A program made the position numbers and the translations under genes. 64,000 nucleotides of DNA from Photobacterium profundum (GTDB lineage: Bacteria; Pseudomonadota; Gammaproteobacteria; Enterobacterales; Vibrionaceae). Each line of letters begins with the position of its first letter. Position 1 is the first letter of the stretch. The stretch is from the NCBI RefSeq assembly GCF_003026285.1, contig NZ_PYOD01000017.1:32252-96251 (forward strand). Direction: 5' to 3'. The notes under the pieces are model-generated. The model made no database searches. It saw only the letters and a list, made by a program, of their open reading frames with translations, and was not told the origin of the DNA. Shown here piece after piece: positions 1 through 8,349 of the stretch.

Positions 1-19
1 GAAAGATGCACTGAAGTAA
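1..19 (+). CDS. hupA: hupA 3' end (HU-alpha, partial)
   Basis: Only the last five codons and the stop are inside the window. They read K-D-A-L-K-stop, which matches the typical C-terminus of the DNA-binding protein HU-alpha (ALKDAVK in E. coli). A strong rho-independent terminator follows 8 bp later, and the next gene encodes a DUF1481 lipoprotein, the same neighbour hupA has in E. coli (yjaH). The call rests on five residues plus synteny, so it is an inference that the preceding sequence would settle at once. Confidence 0.6.
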
Positions 20-27
20 TCTATACT

Positions 28-61
28 CCGCCAGGTAATATTATCTGGCGGTGTTTTCTTT
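28..61 (+). terminator. rho-independent terminator of hupA
   Basis: A perfect 7-bp stem CCGCCAG (28-34) / CTGGCGG (45-51) encloses a 10-nt AT loop and is followed by a T-rich tract. It overlaps a GTG at 51, which argues against that GTG as the start of the next gene. Confidence 0.8.
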
Positions 62-62
62 T

Positions 63-761
63 ATGAAGTTTTTAGTTCCTCTTTTTTCTTTTCTTCTTCT
101 AACTGGCTGTGTGGCTAGTTCTGTTCCTGAAAACCCTATCGCACCTATTCAAACTATTTCTGGTGGTGAAATCACTGGCGATACCACATCACTCTATTGG
201 TACTCTCATCGACAAAAGCGCGCGATTCAATTATCAGAAGTCTTAATCGTGGGTGATGCTAGTAAATATCAATCTGATTATCGTTGGCGAGAAGGCAAGT
301 TGCGTGAGATGAAACGCCAAGGTACACAATTACATGACGATGGATTAAAGTCGTTTACAATGCATGTGCGTTACGACACTGAAGGTAATGCTGTATTCCA
401 GCGTTATACGGTGGCAGACACAGTATTACCATTATCTGATGCTCAACTTACTGAATTAAAGATTCAAGCCAATACTGCGATTGATCTGGTGAAGAATCAA
501 AATAAACAAGGTAAGTCATTAATTCAGGGGCGATGGGCTGGCAATCGTTTTATGCGTTGTGGTGACAATAGAGAGCTTGAAGTTGCTTTTCAGCCAACAC
601 TGTCAGATTCAATGTTGCAGCAAGTACAAGCACTGTCTCAAGATGGCTTTATGGCTGTGAATGGTAAAATACAGAAGAAAGCGTTGATAGCAGAACAACT
701 GTTGTTGTTAAAAGGTAATACTCAGCATTGTATTTACCCACCGAAATTATTGGATGAGTAA
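63..761 (+). CDS. DUF1481 (YjaH-like) lipoprotein
   Basis: A predicted outer-envelope lipoprotein of 232 residues. The N-terminus is a short hydrophobic signal ending in a lipobox (LLTGC), with the cysteine at about residue 16; the rest is soluble. Size, lipobox and position directly after hupA match the DUF1481 family (E. coli YjaH), whose function is unknown. A longer reading frame opens at GTG 51, but that codon lies inside the hupA terminator stem, so ATG 63 is preferred. The gene ends in front of a bidirectional terminator that separates it from the convergent purD. Confidence 0.75.
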   Translation: MKFLVPLFSFLLLTGCVASSVPENPIAPIQTISGGEITGDTTSLYWYSHRQKRAIQLSEVLIVGDASKYQSDYRWREGKLREMKRQGTQLHDDGLKSFTMHVRYDTEGNAVFQRYTVADTVLPLSDAQLTELKIQANTAIDLVKNQNKQGKSLIQGRWAGNRFMRCGDNRELEVAFQPTLSDSMLQQVQALSQDGFMAVNGKIQKKALIAEQLLLLKGNTQHCIYPPKLLDE

Positions 762-790
762 TACTTCAATTTTCGGTTAAGAATAGATAA

Positions 791-823
791 AAAAACGCGC
801 TGACATATCAGCGCGTTTTTTTA
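791..823. terminator. bidirectional terminator (DUF1481 gene / purD)
   Basis: Stem ACGCGCTGA (795-803) / TCAGCGCGT (808-816) with a 4-nt loop. A-runs on the left and T-runs on the right let it end transcription from both the lipoprotein gene and the convergent purHD operon. Confidence 0.85.
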
Positions 824-899
824 TTGATACAACGATGTGAATAATACCTAAGATGTTTACAGAGAATCACTCAGGTTTCATCCTGTACCGAGCATATAG

Positions 900-2189
900 T
901 TATGCTTCTAGCTCGCGTGCAATCGCACGGTAGCCGATGTCATCACGGTGGAACATGCCATCCCATGATATTTGTTTAGTAAGCGCGTAGGCACGTTTCT
1001 GGGCGTCAGAAACGCTATCACCCATTGCTGTTGCACATAAAACACGACCACCGTTAGTCACGATAGCGCCATTGTTACTGGCTGTACCGGCTTGGAATAC
1101 TTTTTCACCGGCAACGTCTTGCTGTGGCAGCCCTGAAATAATTGCGCCTTTCGCGTAATCGGCAGGGTAACCACCAGCGGCTAAAACAATCCCCATCGCA
1201 GCACGTGGATCCCACTTCGATTCAACGGTATCCAGTTTCTGGTCAATAGCTGCAAGGCATAATTCAACAAGATCAGACTGTAGGCGTAACATGATTGGTT
1301 GTGTTTCAGGATCACCAAAACGGCAGTTGTACTCAATCACTTTTGGTGTGCCATCGGCCATCACCATCAAACCGGCATATAAGAAGCCAGTATAAGGTGT
1401 GTTTTCTGCTGCCATACCGCGCACGGTTGGGTAGATAACCTCTTCCATGACACGATCATGAATCGCTTGGGTAACAACAGGTGCTGGAGAGTATGCGCCC
1501 ATGCCTCCAGTGTTAGGGCCTGTATCGCCATTGCCAACACGTTTGTGATCTTGGCTGGTGGCCATAGGTAGTACATTTTTACCATCGACCATTACGATGA
1601 AACTGGCTTCTTCACCGTCGAGGAATTCTTCAATCACCACACGGTGACCAGCCTCGCCAAATGCATTCCCTGCAAGCATGTCGCGCACTGCGTTTTCTGC
1701 TTCTTGTAATGTCATCGCAACGATAACGCCTTTACCTGCTGCTAAACCATCAGCTTTAACTACAATCGGAGCACCTTTTTCTTGTAGGTAAGCTAAAGCG
1801 GGGTCAATTTCAGTGAAGTTTTGGTATTCAGCGGTAGGGATGTCATGGCGAGCAAGAAAGTCTTTAGTAAATGCTTTTGAGCCTTCAAGCTGAGCAGCTG
1901 CTTGTGTTGGACCAAAAATAGCTAACCCTGCCGCACGGAATGCATCAACAACACCAATAACAAGAGGTGCTTCAGGGCCAACAATGGTTAGGTCTATCGC
2001 GTTTTCTTTGGCAAAAGCGACTAATGCTTCGATGTCTTCAACACCAATAGCAACATTTTCGACTTTAGGTTCAAGAGCAGTACCAGGGTTACCTGGAGCA
2101 ACGAAAATAGTGTTTACGTCTGCAGATTGTGCCGTTTTCCACGCGAGTGCATGTTCACGACCACCATTACCAATAATAAGAACTTTCAT
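900..2189 (-). CDS. purD: phosphoribosylamine-glycine ligase (GARS)
   Basis: Catalyses the second step of de novo purine synthesis: ATP-dependent joining of glycine to 5-phosphoribosylamine to give GAR, in the cytosol. The 429-residue length is that of the family. The N-terminal domain begins MKVLIIGNGGREHALAWK, a central ATP-grasp domain follows, and the EYNCRFGDPETQ segment carries metal/ATP ligands of GARS enzymes. It is the distal gene of a purH-purD operon, 122 bp downstream of purH, as in E. coli. Start is ATG 2189 with the AGGGAAG-type sequence just upstream. Confidence 0.97.
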   Translation of the reverse strand: MKVLIIGNGGREHALAWKTAQSADVNTIFVAPGNPGTALEPKVENVAIGVEDIEALVAFAKENAIDLTIVGPEAPLVIGVVDAFRAAGLAIFGPTQAAAQLEGSKAFTKDFLARHDIPTAEYQNFTEIDPALAYLQEKGAPIVVKADGLAAGKGVIVAMTLQEAENAVRDMLAGNAFGEAGHRVVIEEFLDGEEASFIVMVDGKNVLPMATSQDHKRVGNGDTGPNTGGMGAYSPAPVVTQAIHDRVMEEVIYPTVRGMAAENTPYTGFLYAGLMVMADGTPKVIEYNCRFGDPETQPIMLRLQSDLVELCLAAIDQKLDTVESKWDPRAAMGIVLAAGGYPADYAKGAIISGLPQQDVAGEKVFQAGTASNNGAIVTNGGRVLCATAMGDSVSDAQKRAYALTKQISWDGMFHRDDIGYRAIARELEA

Positions 2190-2229
2190 CGTAATTCTTC
2201 CCTAATGTTCAATGTACTTACTAAATAGA

Positions 2230-2299
2230 GAAGCCCCTGATGTGAATCAGAGGCATAGTATTCGTTTAAACAGGCCAGCGAAATGCACTGGCCTTTTTT
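2230..2299. other. hairpins in the purH-purD intercistronic gap
   Basis: Two dyads lie in the 122-bp gap. One is GCCCCTGAT/ATCAGAGGC-like at 2232-2253. The other pairs GGCCAG near 2274 with CTGGCC near 2290. The second has a T-run on the plus strand only, so it is not a good terminator for the minus-strand operon. It may influence mRNA processing or purD dosage. Confidence 0.4.
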
Positions 2300-2311
2300 G
2301 CTATGTGCAAC

Positions 2312-3904
2312 TTAGTGGCGGAAGTGACGCATGCCAGTAAATAGCATTGCCATGCCGTGTTCATCGGCTGCTGCGATAACTTCATTATCACGCATAGAAC
2401 CACCCGGTTGAATAACGCATTTAATGCCAGCTTCAGCAGCGGCGTCTATACCATCACGGAATGGGAAGAATGCATCCGATGCCATTACACAACCTTCAAC
2501 TTGAAGGCCTTCGTCAGCGGCTTTAATACCTGCAATTTTTGCAGAGTAAACACGGCTCATTTGGCCAGCACCAACGCCAACAGTCATGTCACCCTTAGAG
2601 TAAACAATCGCATTAGATTTTACGTATTTTGCTACTTTCCAGCAGAATAATGCGTCTTTTAACTCTTCAGCGGTTGGTTGACGCTTAGAAACTACATTAA
2701 GGTCGTCAGCTGAAACCATACCTTGGTCACGGTCTTGTACTAATAGACCACCATTAACGCGCTTAACGTCAAAGCTAGTGGTTTTAGTTGACCATTCGCC
2801 GCACTCAAGTAAACGAAGGTTTTTCTTCGCTGCAATGATTTCAATCGCTTCTGCTGATACTGAAGGCGCAATGATGACTTCAACGAACTGACGCTCAGTG
2901 ATAGCAGTTGCTGTTGCCGCATCGAGTTGACGGTTAAAAGCTATGATGCCACCAAAGGCTGATGTTGGATCTGTTTGATAAGCACGGTTGTACGCTTCTA
3001 GAACGTCTTTACCTAGCGCAACACCACATGGGTTAGCGTGTTTAACTATTACACATGCTGGCTCATCGAATTCTTTCACACATTCAAGTGCTGCGTCAGT
3101 ATCGGCGATGTTGTTGTAAGAAAGTGCTTTACCTTGAATTTGGCGAGCAGTAGAGACTGACGCTTCTTCAGGGTTAGCTTCAACATAGAAAGCAGCAGCT
3201 TGGTGGCTGTTTTCGCCGTAGCGCATGTCTTGTTTCTTTTCGAACTGCTGGTTAAAGGTGCGTGGGAATTTAGATTCAGTATCGCCTTCAGTATTGTCAC
3301 CGTACGATGGCACCATTGTACCAAAGTAGTTCGCAATCATACCGTCATAAGCGGCAGTATGTTCAAAGGCTGCAATAGCAAGATCAAAGCGGGTCGCGTG
3401 TGTAAGTGAACCGTTGTTTGTTGCCATTTCTGTTAATACGCGATCGTAGTCGTGCGCATTCACAATGATCGTGACGTCTTTGTGGTTCTTCGCAGCTGAA
3501 CGTACCATTGTTGGACCACCGATATCGATGTTCTCAACGGCGTCAGCCAGTGTACAACCTTCTTTCGCCACTGTTTCTGCGAATGGGTATAGGTTAACGA
3601 CAACCATATCGATTGGTGCAATGCCATGTTCAGCCATTACTGCGTCATCTTGACCACGACGACCAAGTACACCGCCGTGTACTTTAGGATGCAGTGTCTT
3701 TACACGACCATCCATCATTTCTGGGAAGCCAGTATATTCAGAAACTTCAGTTACTTTGATATTTTTCTCTGCAAGTAGACGCGCAGTACCGCCAGTAGAA
3801 AGGATCTCTACGCCACGGTTAGCTAGTGCTTGAGCGAATTCAACAATACCAGTTTTGTCTGATACGCTAATAAGCGCACGGTGAACAGGACGAGCGTTTT
3901 CCAT
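2312..3904 (-). CDS. purH: bifunctional AICAR transformylase / IMP cyclohydrolase
   Basis: Performs the last two steps of IMP synthesis: formylation of AICAR by 10-formyl-THF, then ring closure. The N-terminal MGS-like cyclohydrolase domain (about 1-190, ISVSDKTGIVEFA, STGGTARLL) is followed by the transformylase domain with VKHANPCG and SDAFFPFRDGID. It is nearly collinear with the E. coli enzyme and ends with the same residues (RHFRH). The frame opens at ATG 3913, but that codon abuts the GAGAG ribosome site; ATG 3904, nine bases from it, is preferred (530 aa). It is the first gene of purHD and has a PurR-type operator about 160 bp upstream. Confidence 0.96.
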   Translation of the reverse strand: MENARPVHRALISVSDKTGIVEFAQALANRGVEILSTGGTARLLAEKNIKVTEVSEYTGFPEMMDGRVKTLHPKVHGGVLGRRGQDDAVMAEHGIAPIDMVVVNLYPFAETVAKEGCTLADAVENIDIGGPTMVRSAAKNHKDVTIIVNAHDYDRVLTEMATNNGSLTHATRFDLAIAAFEHTAAYDGMIANYFGTMVPSYGDNTEGDTESKFPRTFNQQFEKKQDMRYGENSHQAAAFYVEANPEEASVSTARQIQGKALSYNNIADTDAALECVKEFDEPACVIVKHANPCGVALGKDVLEAYNRAYQTDPTSAFGGIIAFNRQLDAATATAITERQFVEVIIAPSVSAEAIEIIAAKKNLRLLECGEWSTKTTSFDVKRVNGGLLVQDRDQGMVSADDLNVVSKRQPTAEELKDALFCWKVAKYVKSNAIVYSKGDMTVGVGAGQMSRVYSAKIAGIKAADEGLQVEGCVMASDAFFPFRDGIDAAAEAGIKCVIQPGGSMRDNEVIAAADEHGMAMLFTGMRHFRH

Positions 3905-4065
3905 TGCTACCATCTCTCTAAATACACGGTGAATAGGATATTTCCCAAAACAACTGCATGATGTCGGTAGTCTTGGGAAATAGCCTCGGCTAAAATTGAA
4001 AAAACCAAGCTTTCATTGAGCTGTAGAAGCATCTGTTGTGCGTATTTTACATTAATTTCGAAGTG

Positions 4066-4081
4066 ACGCAAACGTTTGCTC
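4066..4081. promoter_or_regulatory. PurR-type operator
   Basis: ACGCAAACGTTTGCTC contains a perfect 12-bp palindrome GCAAACGTTTGC. It fits the PurR consensus ANGCAANCGNTTNCNT at all but the last fixed position. It lies in the divergent region between purH and zntR, the expected place for purine repression of purHD. It also sits about 58 bp before zntR, so it could affect that gene. Confidence 0.75.
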
Positions 4082-4138
4082 TTGGCTGTTTTCCCTATTT
4101 AACCCTACAAAATCATTGAAGCACAACGGAGTCGGTAT

Positions 4139-4573
4139 ATGTATTTGATTGGACAGCTCGCAAAATTATGTGGGGTAAGTAACGATACACTGCGGTTTTA
4201 TGAAAAAAATGGCTTGATGGAGCCTGCTGGGCGTAGCAATAGTGGTTATCGCTTATACAGTGAAGAAAACTTGTCGCGCATCAATTTTATTATTAGGGCG
4301 AAAGCAATTGGATTGAGCCTCGATGAAATTCGCGAGTTGCTGGGCATTCGACTAGAAGCCAGTCAACATAGCTGTGCAGAGGTGAAAGCCATTACTCAAA
4401 CGAAGTTAGATGATGTTGATATGAAAATCGCAGAATTAACGCGAATTCGAACTGCATTGAAGAAACTTAATGATGCTTGTTGTGGTCATGTGGACGATGA
4501 TGCCAGCCACTGCTCGATCCTTGAGGCGCTTGATGAGCGAGATTGTTGTTCTACATTACACGTAAATAAGTGA
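4139..4573 (+). CDS. zntR: MerR-family Zn(II)-responsive regulator
   Basis: A 144-residue MerR-family activator. The winged helix-turn-helix (about 1-70, MYLIGQLAKLCGVS, DTLRFYEKNGL) is followed by a dimerisation helix and a metal-binding loop. Cys79, Cys114, Cys115 and Cys125 line up with the Zn ligands of E. coli ZntR, and the NDACCG...HCSILEAL signature is shared. A second CC pair near the C-terminus (about 136-137) is an extra. ZntR distorts and activates the zntA efflux promoter; no zntA is in this window, so the target must be elsewhere. It is divergent from purH and convergent with a small lipoprotein gene. Confidence 0.88.
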   Translation: MYLIGQLAKLCGVSNDTLRFYEKNGLMEPAGRSNSGYRLYSEENLSRINFIIRAKAIGLSLDEIRELLGIRLEASQHSCAEVKAITQTKLDDVDMKIAELTRIRTALKKLNDACCGHVDDDASHCSILEALDERDCCSTLHVNK

Positions 4574-4598
4574 TTGAGCCAAAATGTATTGTTATCTA

Positions 4599-4805
4599 TT
4601 ACTCTTCATCTGACGATGTCGCTTCTTTGGCATTGCTAATGACATCTTTAGTGGTATCACGGAAAAAATGACCAGTGGCACGGGTAACATCACGAGTGGT
4701 ATGACCGATTTCAGTGAAGCCATCCTTAATGCCTTGCTTCTCTTGAGCTGAGCAGCCTATTAAAAGTACGCTGCTTAATGTGATACACAAAAGTTGCTTT
4801 TTCAT
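4599..4805 (-). CDS. small lipoprotein, function unknown
   Basis: A 68-residue protein with a classic lipoprotein signal (MKKQLLCITLSSVLLIGC, lipobox LIGC, Cys18). The mature part is a roughly 50-residue charged helix rich in Asp, Thr and Arg. The minus-strand sequence before ATG 4805 contains a purine-rich AAAAGAGGCGAT ribosome site. Its size and style recall entericidin-like or other small envelope lipoproteins, but I see no specific family signature. It is convergent with zntR (25-bp gap). Confidence 0.6.
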   Translation of the reverse strand: MKKQLLCITLSSVLLIGCSAQEKQGIKDGFTEIGHTTRDVTRATGHFFRDTTKDVISNAKEATSSDEE

Positions 4806-4977
4806 ATCGCCTCTTTTCGGTTCGTGAGATGAGTTAAATAAGATATTTTAATGCGACGAACATTTCACTAAAAATTTAATGATTAACGTGATCTTACTTT
4901 TCTAGCGGGGATAGCTTGGGGATATAAACTGTGATAGCTTCAAAGCCAGTCAATAAAAATGAATGATAGGGAATATC

Positions 4978-5259
4978 ATGTTGAATGTTAATGAATATTT
5001 TGAAGGCCAAGTGAAATCAATCGGTTTTGAAACTCAAGGCGATCGAACGAGTGTTGGTGTTATGGCTGCTGGGGAATATACGTTTGGTACCGCTGCACCC
5101 GAGCGAATGACTGTGGTTAAAGGCTCAATGGATGTGAAGCGACCTGGTCATGTAGAATGGGAGACATTCAATGCAGGGGATGATTTTGAAGTACCAGGTG
5201 ATTCATCATTCGAGGTAAAAATCATGTCATCGACGGCATATCTGTGTGACTACCTTTAA
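4978..5259 (+). CDS. ppnP: pyrimidine/purine nucleoside phosphorylase PpnP (YaiE/DUF1255)
   Basis: A 93-residue single-domain cupin that phosphorolyses several nucleosides to base plus ribose-1-phosphate. It matches E. coli PpnP along its length: NEYFEGQVKSIGF near the start, a central SVGVMAAGEYTFGTAAPE and the C-terminal YLCDYL. The frame opens at ATG 4963, but the AGGGA site lies between 4963 and ATG 4978, so 4978 is the start. It is monocistronic and ends before a bidirectional terminator shared with malI. Confidence 0.9.
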   Translation: MLNVNEYFEGQVKSIGFETQGDRTSVGVMAAGEYTFGTAAPERMTVVKGSMDVKRPGHVEWETFNAGDDFEVPGDSSFEVKIMSSTAYLCDYL

Positions 5260-5306
5260 TTTCTGGTGCTCTATCGACTAAGTATAATGCTTGGTATCGC
5301 ATCATA

Positions 5307-5336
5307 AAAAGCTTCGTCTCTACGAAGCTTTTTTTA
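5307..5336. terminator. bidirectional terminator (ppnP / malI)
   Basis: Stem AAAAGCTTCGT / ACGAAGCTTTT with loop CTCT (5318-5321), an A-run before and a T-run after, placed between the convergent ppnP and malI. Confidence 0.85.
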
Positions 5337-5384
5337 TAGCTATAAAAAGGTAAATAGTCATAAGTTAATTTTAAATTTATGATT

Positions 5385-6407
5385 TTATGCAGATTCACGC
5401 TGTAGCAACGTCGGGGAAAGTATAACCCTTTGTGCTGAGCCTGTATTTTTCTTCATTCTTTCCAGTAAACGTAAACCTGCTTGCTGACCGATTTCTTTAG
5501 CTGGTGAGGTAACAAAGGTTAACGATGGCTGAGTAAGTTCTGCTTCTGGTACATCATCAAAGCCGATTAATGCCACTTGTTGACCAATGTAATTATCCTT
5601 ACCAATACTACGGTTCGCTCGGCGCACACCGTAAATAGCACCTAATGCTGTCGCTGGGCGATGGCATAAAATGGCGGTAATTTTTGGCTGGTGGTTCAAT
5701 AGATACTGCACAGTTTCAGCGGCTTCTTTTTGTGAATTACCACACTCTAGCACCCACTCATTTTTGAAGGGTAAGCCATATTGCATCAAGGTTGTACAAT
5801 AGCCGCCAATACGTTCTGCACGTGTTAATGAATCGCTGCTTCCACCCACATAGGCAATATGGCGGTGCCCCTGTTCAATAAGGTATTGAGTTGCCATTTT
5901 GGATGCGTGATTATTATCTGGACCGATATAATCAATATCGAACTCGACTGATGCGCGTGCCACACACACGATCGGTATCTCGTGGGTTTCTGCCATGTCG
6001 ATAATCGGTTGTGTAGAACCTCTTACTGGGCTGAATACAATACCTGCGACGCTCTGTTGCACCATCGATTGAACACATTTCAAAAGCTTATCTGGTGAGT
6101 CGCCACATTGTGCTAAAAAGAGCATATAGCCGTGCTTTTCTAGTTCTTCGCTGATCCCTGCCGTAATTTCGGTATAAAAAGGATCCGTAATGTCACGTAG
6201 GATCAAGCCGATCAAGTTCGATTGATTTGATCGTAAGTTAGCCGCCGCTTTATTCCGTACATAGCCGAGATCATCAATAGCCTTATTGACTTTTTTGATG
6301 GTGGATTCAGATATCCTTCCTTTATTACCTAATACCAGTGACACGGTAGATACCGAGACTCCCGCGTATTCTGCAACATCAGTGATTTTTATTTTTCGAG
6401 GACTCAT
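5385..6407 (-). CDS. malI: LacI-family repressor MalI
   Basis: A 340-residue LacI/GalR repressor: an N-terminal helix-turn-helix (ITDVAEYAGVSVSTVSLVLG) and a periplasmic-binding-like effector domain. Segments such as SLTRAERIGGYC and NEWVLECGNSQKEAAE match E. coli MalI closely. It is divergent from malX-malY, as in E. coli, where MalI represses malXY. TTG codons extend the frame to 6416, but ATG 6407 matches the family N-terminus; its ribosome site is poor. A degenerate copy of the operator palindrome lies 52 bp upstream, consistent with autoregulation. Confidence 0.92.
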   Translation of the reverse strand: MSPRKIKITDVAEYAGVSVSTVSLVLGNKGRISESTIKKVNKAIDDLGYVRNKAAANLRSNQSNLIGLILRDITDPFYTEITAGISEELEKHGYMLFLAQCGDSPDKLLKCVQSMVQQSVAGIVFSPVRGSTQPIIDMAETHEIPIVCVARASVEFDIDYIGPDNNHASKMATQYLIEQGHRHIAYVGGSSDSLTRAERIGGYCTTLMQYGLPFKNEWVLECGNSQKEAAETVQYLLNHQPKITAILCHRPATALGAIYGVRRANRSIGKDNYIGQQVALIGFDDVPEAELTQPSLTFVTSPAKEIGQQAGLRLLERMKKNTGSAQRVILSPTLLQRESA

Positions 6408-6458
6408 TAACAACAACTTATGGAATTTATTAGCACGCCTTAGGGTGCATTATAACGA

Positions 6459-6474
6459 AGTAAAACGTTATATC
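6459..6474. promoter_or_regulatory. degenerate MalI operator near malI start
   Basis: AGTAAAACGTTATATC matches GATAAAACGTTTTATC at 13 of 16 positions. It lies in the malI leader and is a candidate autoregulatory site. Confidence 0.45.
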
Positions 6475-6560
6475 TATTTAACCATAACCTTATCAGGATC
6501 ACAGTTTAGATAATGTGTTTTACGTCGCGGTATTTACGTGATCAAAGTATCAATAATAGT

Positions 6561-6578
6561 TGATAAAACGTTTTATCA
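6561..6578. promoter_or_regulatory. MalI operator 1 (malX upstream)
   Basis: Perfect 18-bp palindrome TGATAAAACGTTTTATCA, the sequence class bound by MalI in E. coli (GATAAAACGTTTTATC). A weak CRP-like half-site arrangement lies just upstream at 6537-6552. Confidence 0.88.
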
Positions 6579-6651
6579 TTATTTTAGTGAATGACTAAAG
6601 CGCTGGCAAAGATGGTTTATTAATCTATGTTGGCGTTTTTTTAAATATTTT

Positions 6652-6669
6652 TGATAAAACGTTTTATCA
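6652..6669. promoter_or_regulatory. MalI operator 2 (malX proximal)
   Basis: Second perfect copy of TGATAAAACGTTTTATCA. Its centre is 91 bp from operator 1 and it ends 43 bp before malX. Two exact sites suggest cooperative or looping repression. Confidence 0.88.
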
Positions 6670-6712
6670 CATTGTACCTACAACAATAAAAAAGGGTTAG
6701 AGGTAGCCAATC

Positions 6713-8284
6713 ATGTCTCATACTTCCAAGAAAACTACACTTTGGGAATTTTTCCAAAGTCTCGGTAAAACCTTCATGTTGCCGGTCGCATTGCTTGCGT
6801 TCTCCGGTATCTTGTTAGGTGTCGGCAGTTCATTGTCTAGCAGCGCAGTAAAAGAAAGCATGCCGTTGCTGGATAACATGGTGCTGCAGCTTATTTTCAT
6901 GTGGATGACAAAAATTGGCTTAGTCGCCTTCATTTATTTGCCTGTGATGTTTGCCGTTGCTATTCCATTAGGTTTGGCACGTGAAGAAAAAGGTGTCGCT
7001 GCATTTTCCGGTTTTGTTGGTTATGCCGCGTTAAATTTATCGATTAACTTCTATCTGACGGTGGCGAATGTACTGGGTAACCCTGAGCAGGAAGCAGCAT
7101 ATGGTGTGAAGTCGATCATTGGGATTGATTCGATTGATACCGGTATTCTAGGTGCGGTGATTGTCGGTATTATTGTTGCAAAACTGCATACGCGTTTTTA
7201 TACCTATAAGATGCCTGATGCATTAGCATTCTTTGGCGGCGCCCGCTTTGTACCTATTATTACCACTCTTGTTTTAGGCGTTGTCGGTTTAGTTGTTCCC
7301 CTTATCTGGCCTTACTTTGCAGCCGGTATTAACGGCGTTGGTACGGCTATTTCCCATGCAGGTCCTTTTGGTCCGTTCTTATTTGGTACCGGTGAGCGCC
7401 TATTATTACCTGTTGGTTTACACCATATTTTAGTGGCACTGGTTCGCTTCACTGAAGCGGGCGGTACGATGGATGTGTGTGGCGAGACCGTTAGCGGCGC
7501 TCTAAATATTTTCTACTCGGAGTTATCTTGTTCAACCACCGATGGTTTCTCTCCTACGGCAACAGCGTTCTTGTCGCAAGGTAAAATGCCTACATTTTTA
7601 GGTGGCTTACCTGGTGCTGCTCTTGCAATGTATCACTGTGCACGCCCTGAAAATCGCAGCAAGGTAAAAGCATTGCTGCTATCGGGTGTAGTGGCGTGTT
7701 GGGTTGGTGGTATTACTGAGCCGCTTGAGTTCTTGTTCCTATTTGTTGCGCCAGTTCTGTACTTCATTCATGCCATCTTAACGGGTTTCGGTTTCATGGT
7801 TATGGGGCTGTTAGATGTCACTATTGGTAATACCGATGGCAATATTATCGACTTCTTAATCTTTGGTGTACTGCAAGGCACAGCGACTAAGTGGTATGTG
7901 GTACCGGTTGTTGCGGCAATTTGGTTTGCGATGTATTACAGCATCTTCCGCTTCGCAATCACGCGCTTTAACCTTAAAACGCCGGGTCGTGAAGTTGAAG
8001 TGCAAGACGAGTTGGCAGCAGCTGTAACAGGTGATAAAAACTTGGGTTACAAAGGCGATATTATTTTAGCTGCATTGGGTGGTGCAGATAATATTCTAGC
8101 GTTAGATAACTGTATTACTCGTTTGCGTATGTCGGTAAAAGATATGTCTTTAGTTAACGATGCTGTACTGAAAGCTAATGGTGCGCTAGGGGTAGTGAAA
8201 CTGGATGAGCATAATCTACAAGTGGTGATTGGACCGCAAGTTCATATGGTGAAAAATGAAATGCAAAGCTTAATGCCTGCATAA
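6713..8284 (+). CDS. malX: PTS maltose/glucose-type EIICB component MalX
   Basis: A 523-residue PTS permease. The N-terminal EIIC membrane domain (about 1-410, ten or so hydrophobic segments, glucose-family motif GITEPLEFLF near residue 345) is fused to a C-terminal EIIB domain whose phosphorylated cysteine is Cys467 in DNCITRLR. There is no EIIA domain, so phosphate must come from a separate EIIA(Glc). It corresponds to E. coli MalX, which can move glucose and maltose but has an uncertain natural substrate. ATG 6713 has an AGAGGT site at good spacing. It is first in malX-malY, with two MalI operators upstream. Confidence 0.93.
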   Translation: MSHTSKKTTLWEFFQSLGKTFMLPVALLAFSGILLGVGSSLSSSAVKESMPLLDNMVLQLIFMWMTKIGLVAFIYLPVMFAVAIPLGLAREEKGVAAFSGFVGYAALNLSINFYLTVANVLGNPEQEAAYGVKSIIGIDSIDTGILGAVIVGIIVAKLHTRFYTYKMPDALAFFGGARFVPIITTLVLGVVGLVVPLIWPYFAAGINGVGTAISHAGPFGPFLFGTGERLLLPVGLHHILVALVRFTEAGGTMDVCGETVSGALNIFYSELSCSTTDGFSPTATAFLSQGKMPTFLGGLPGAALAMYHCARPENRSKVKALLLSGVVACWVGGITEPLEFLFLFVAPVLYFIHAILTGFGFMVMGLLDVTIGNTDGNIIDFLIFGVLQGTATKWYVVPVVAAIWFAMYYSIFRFAITRFNLKTPGREVEVQDELAAAVTGDKNLGYKGDIILAALGGADNILALDNCITRLRMSVKDMSLVNDAVLKANGALGVVKLDEHNLQVVIGPQVHMVKNEMQSLMPA

Positions 8285-8301
8285 ACGCGCTGACTTGTAT
8301 T

Positions 8302-8330
8302 ACGGGGAGCCTGGCTCCCCGTTTTTCTTT
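8302..8330 (+). terminator. intercistronic terminator between malX and malY
   Basis: Strong stem ACGGGGAGC (8302-8310) / GCTCCCCGT (8314-8322) followed by TTTTCTTTT. It lies only 20 bp before the malY start, so it should lower malY expression relative to malX or act as an attenuator. Confidence 0.8.
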
Positions 8331-8349
8331 TCTGAATTTGAGGTTTGTT

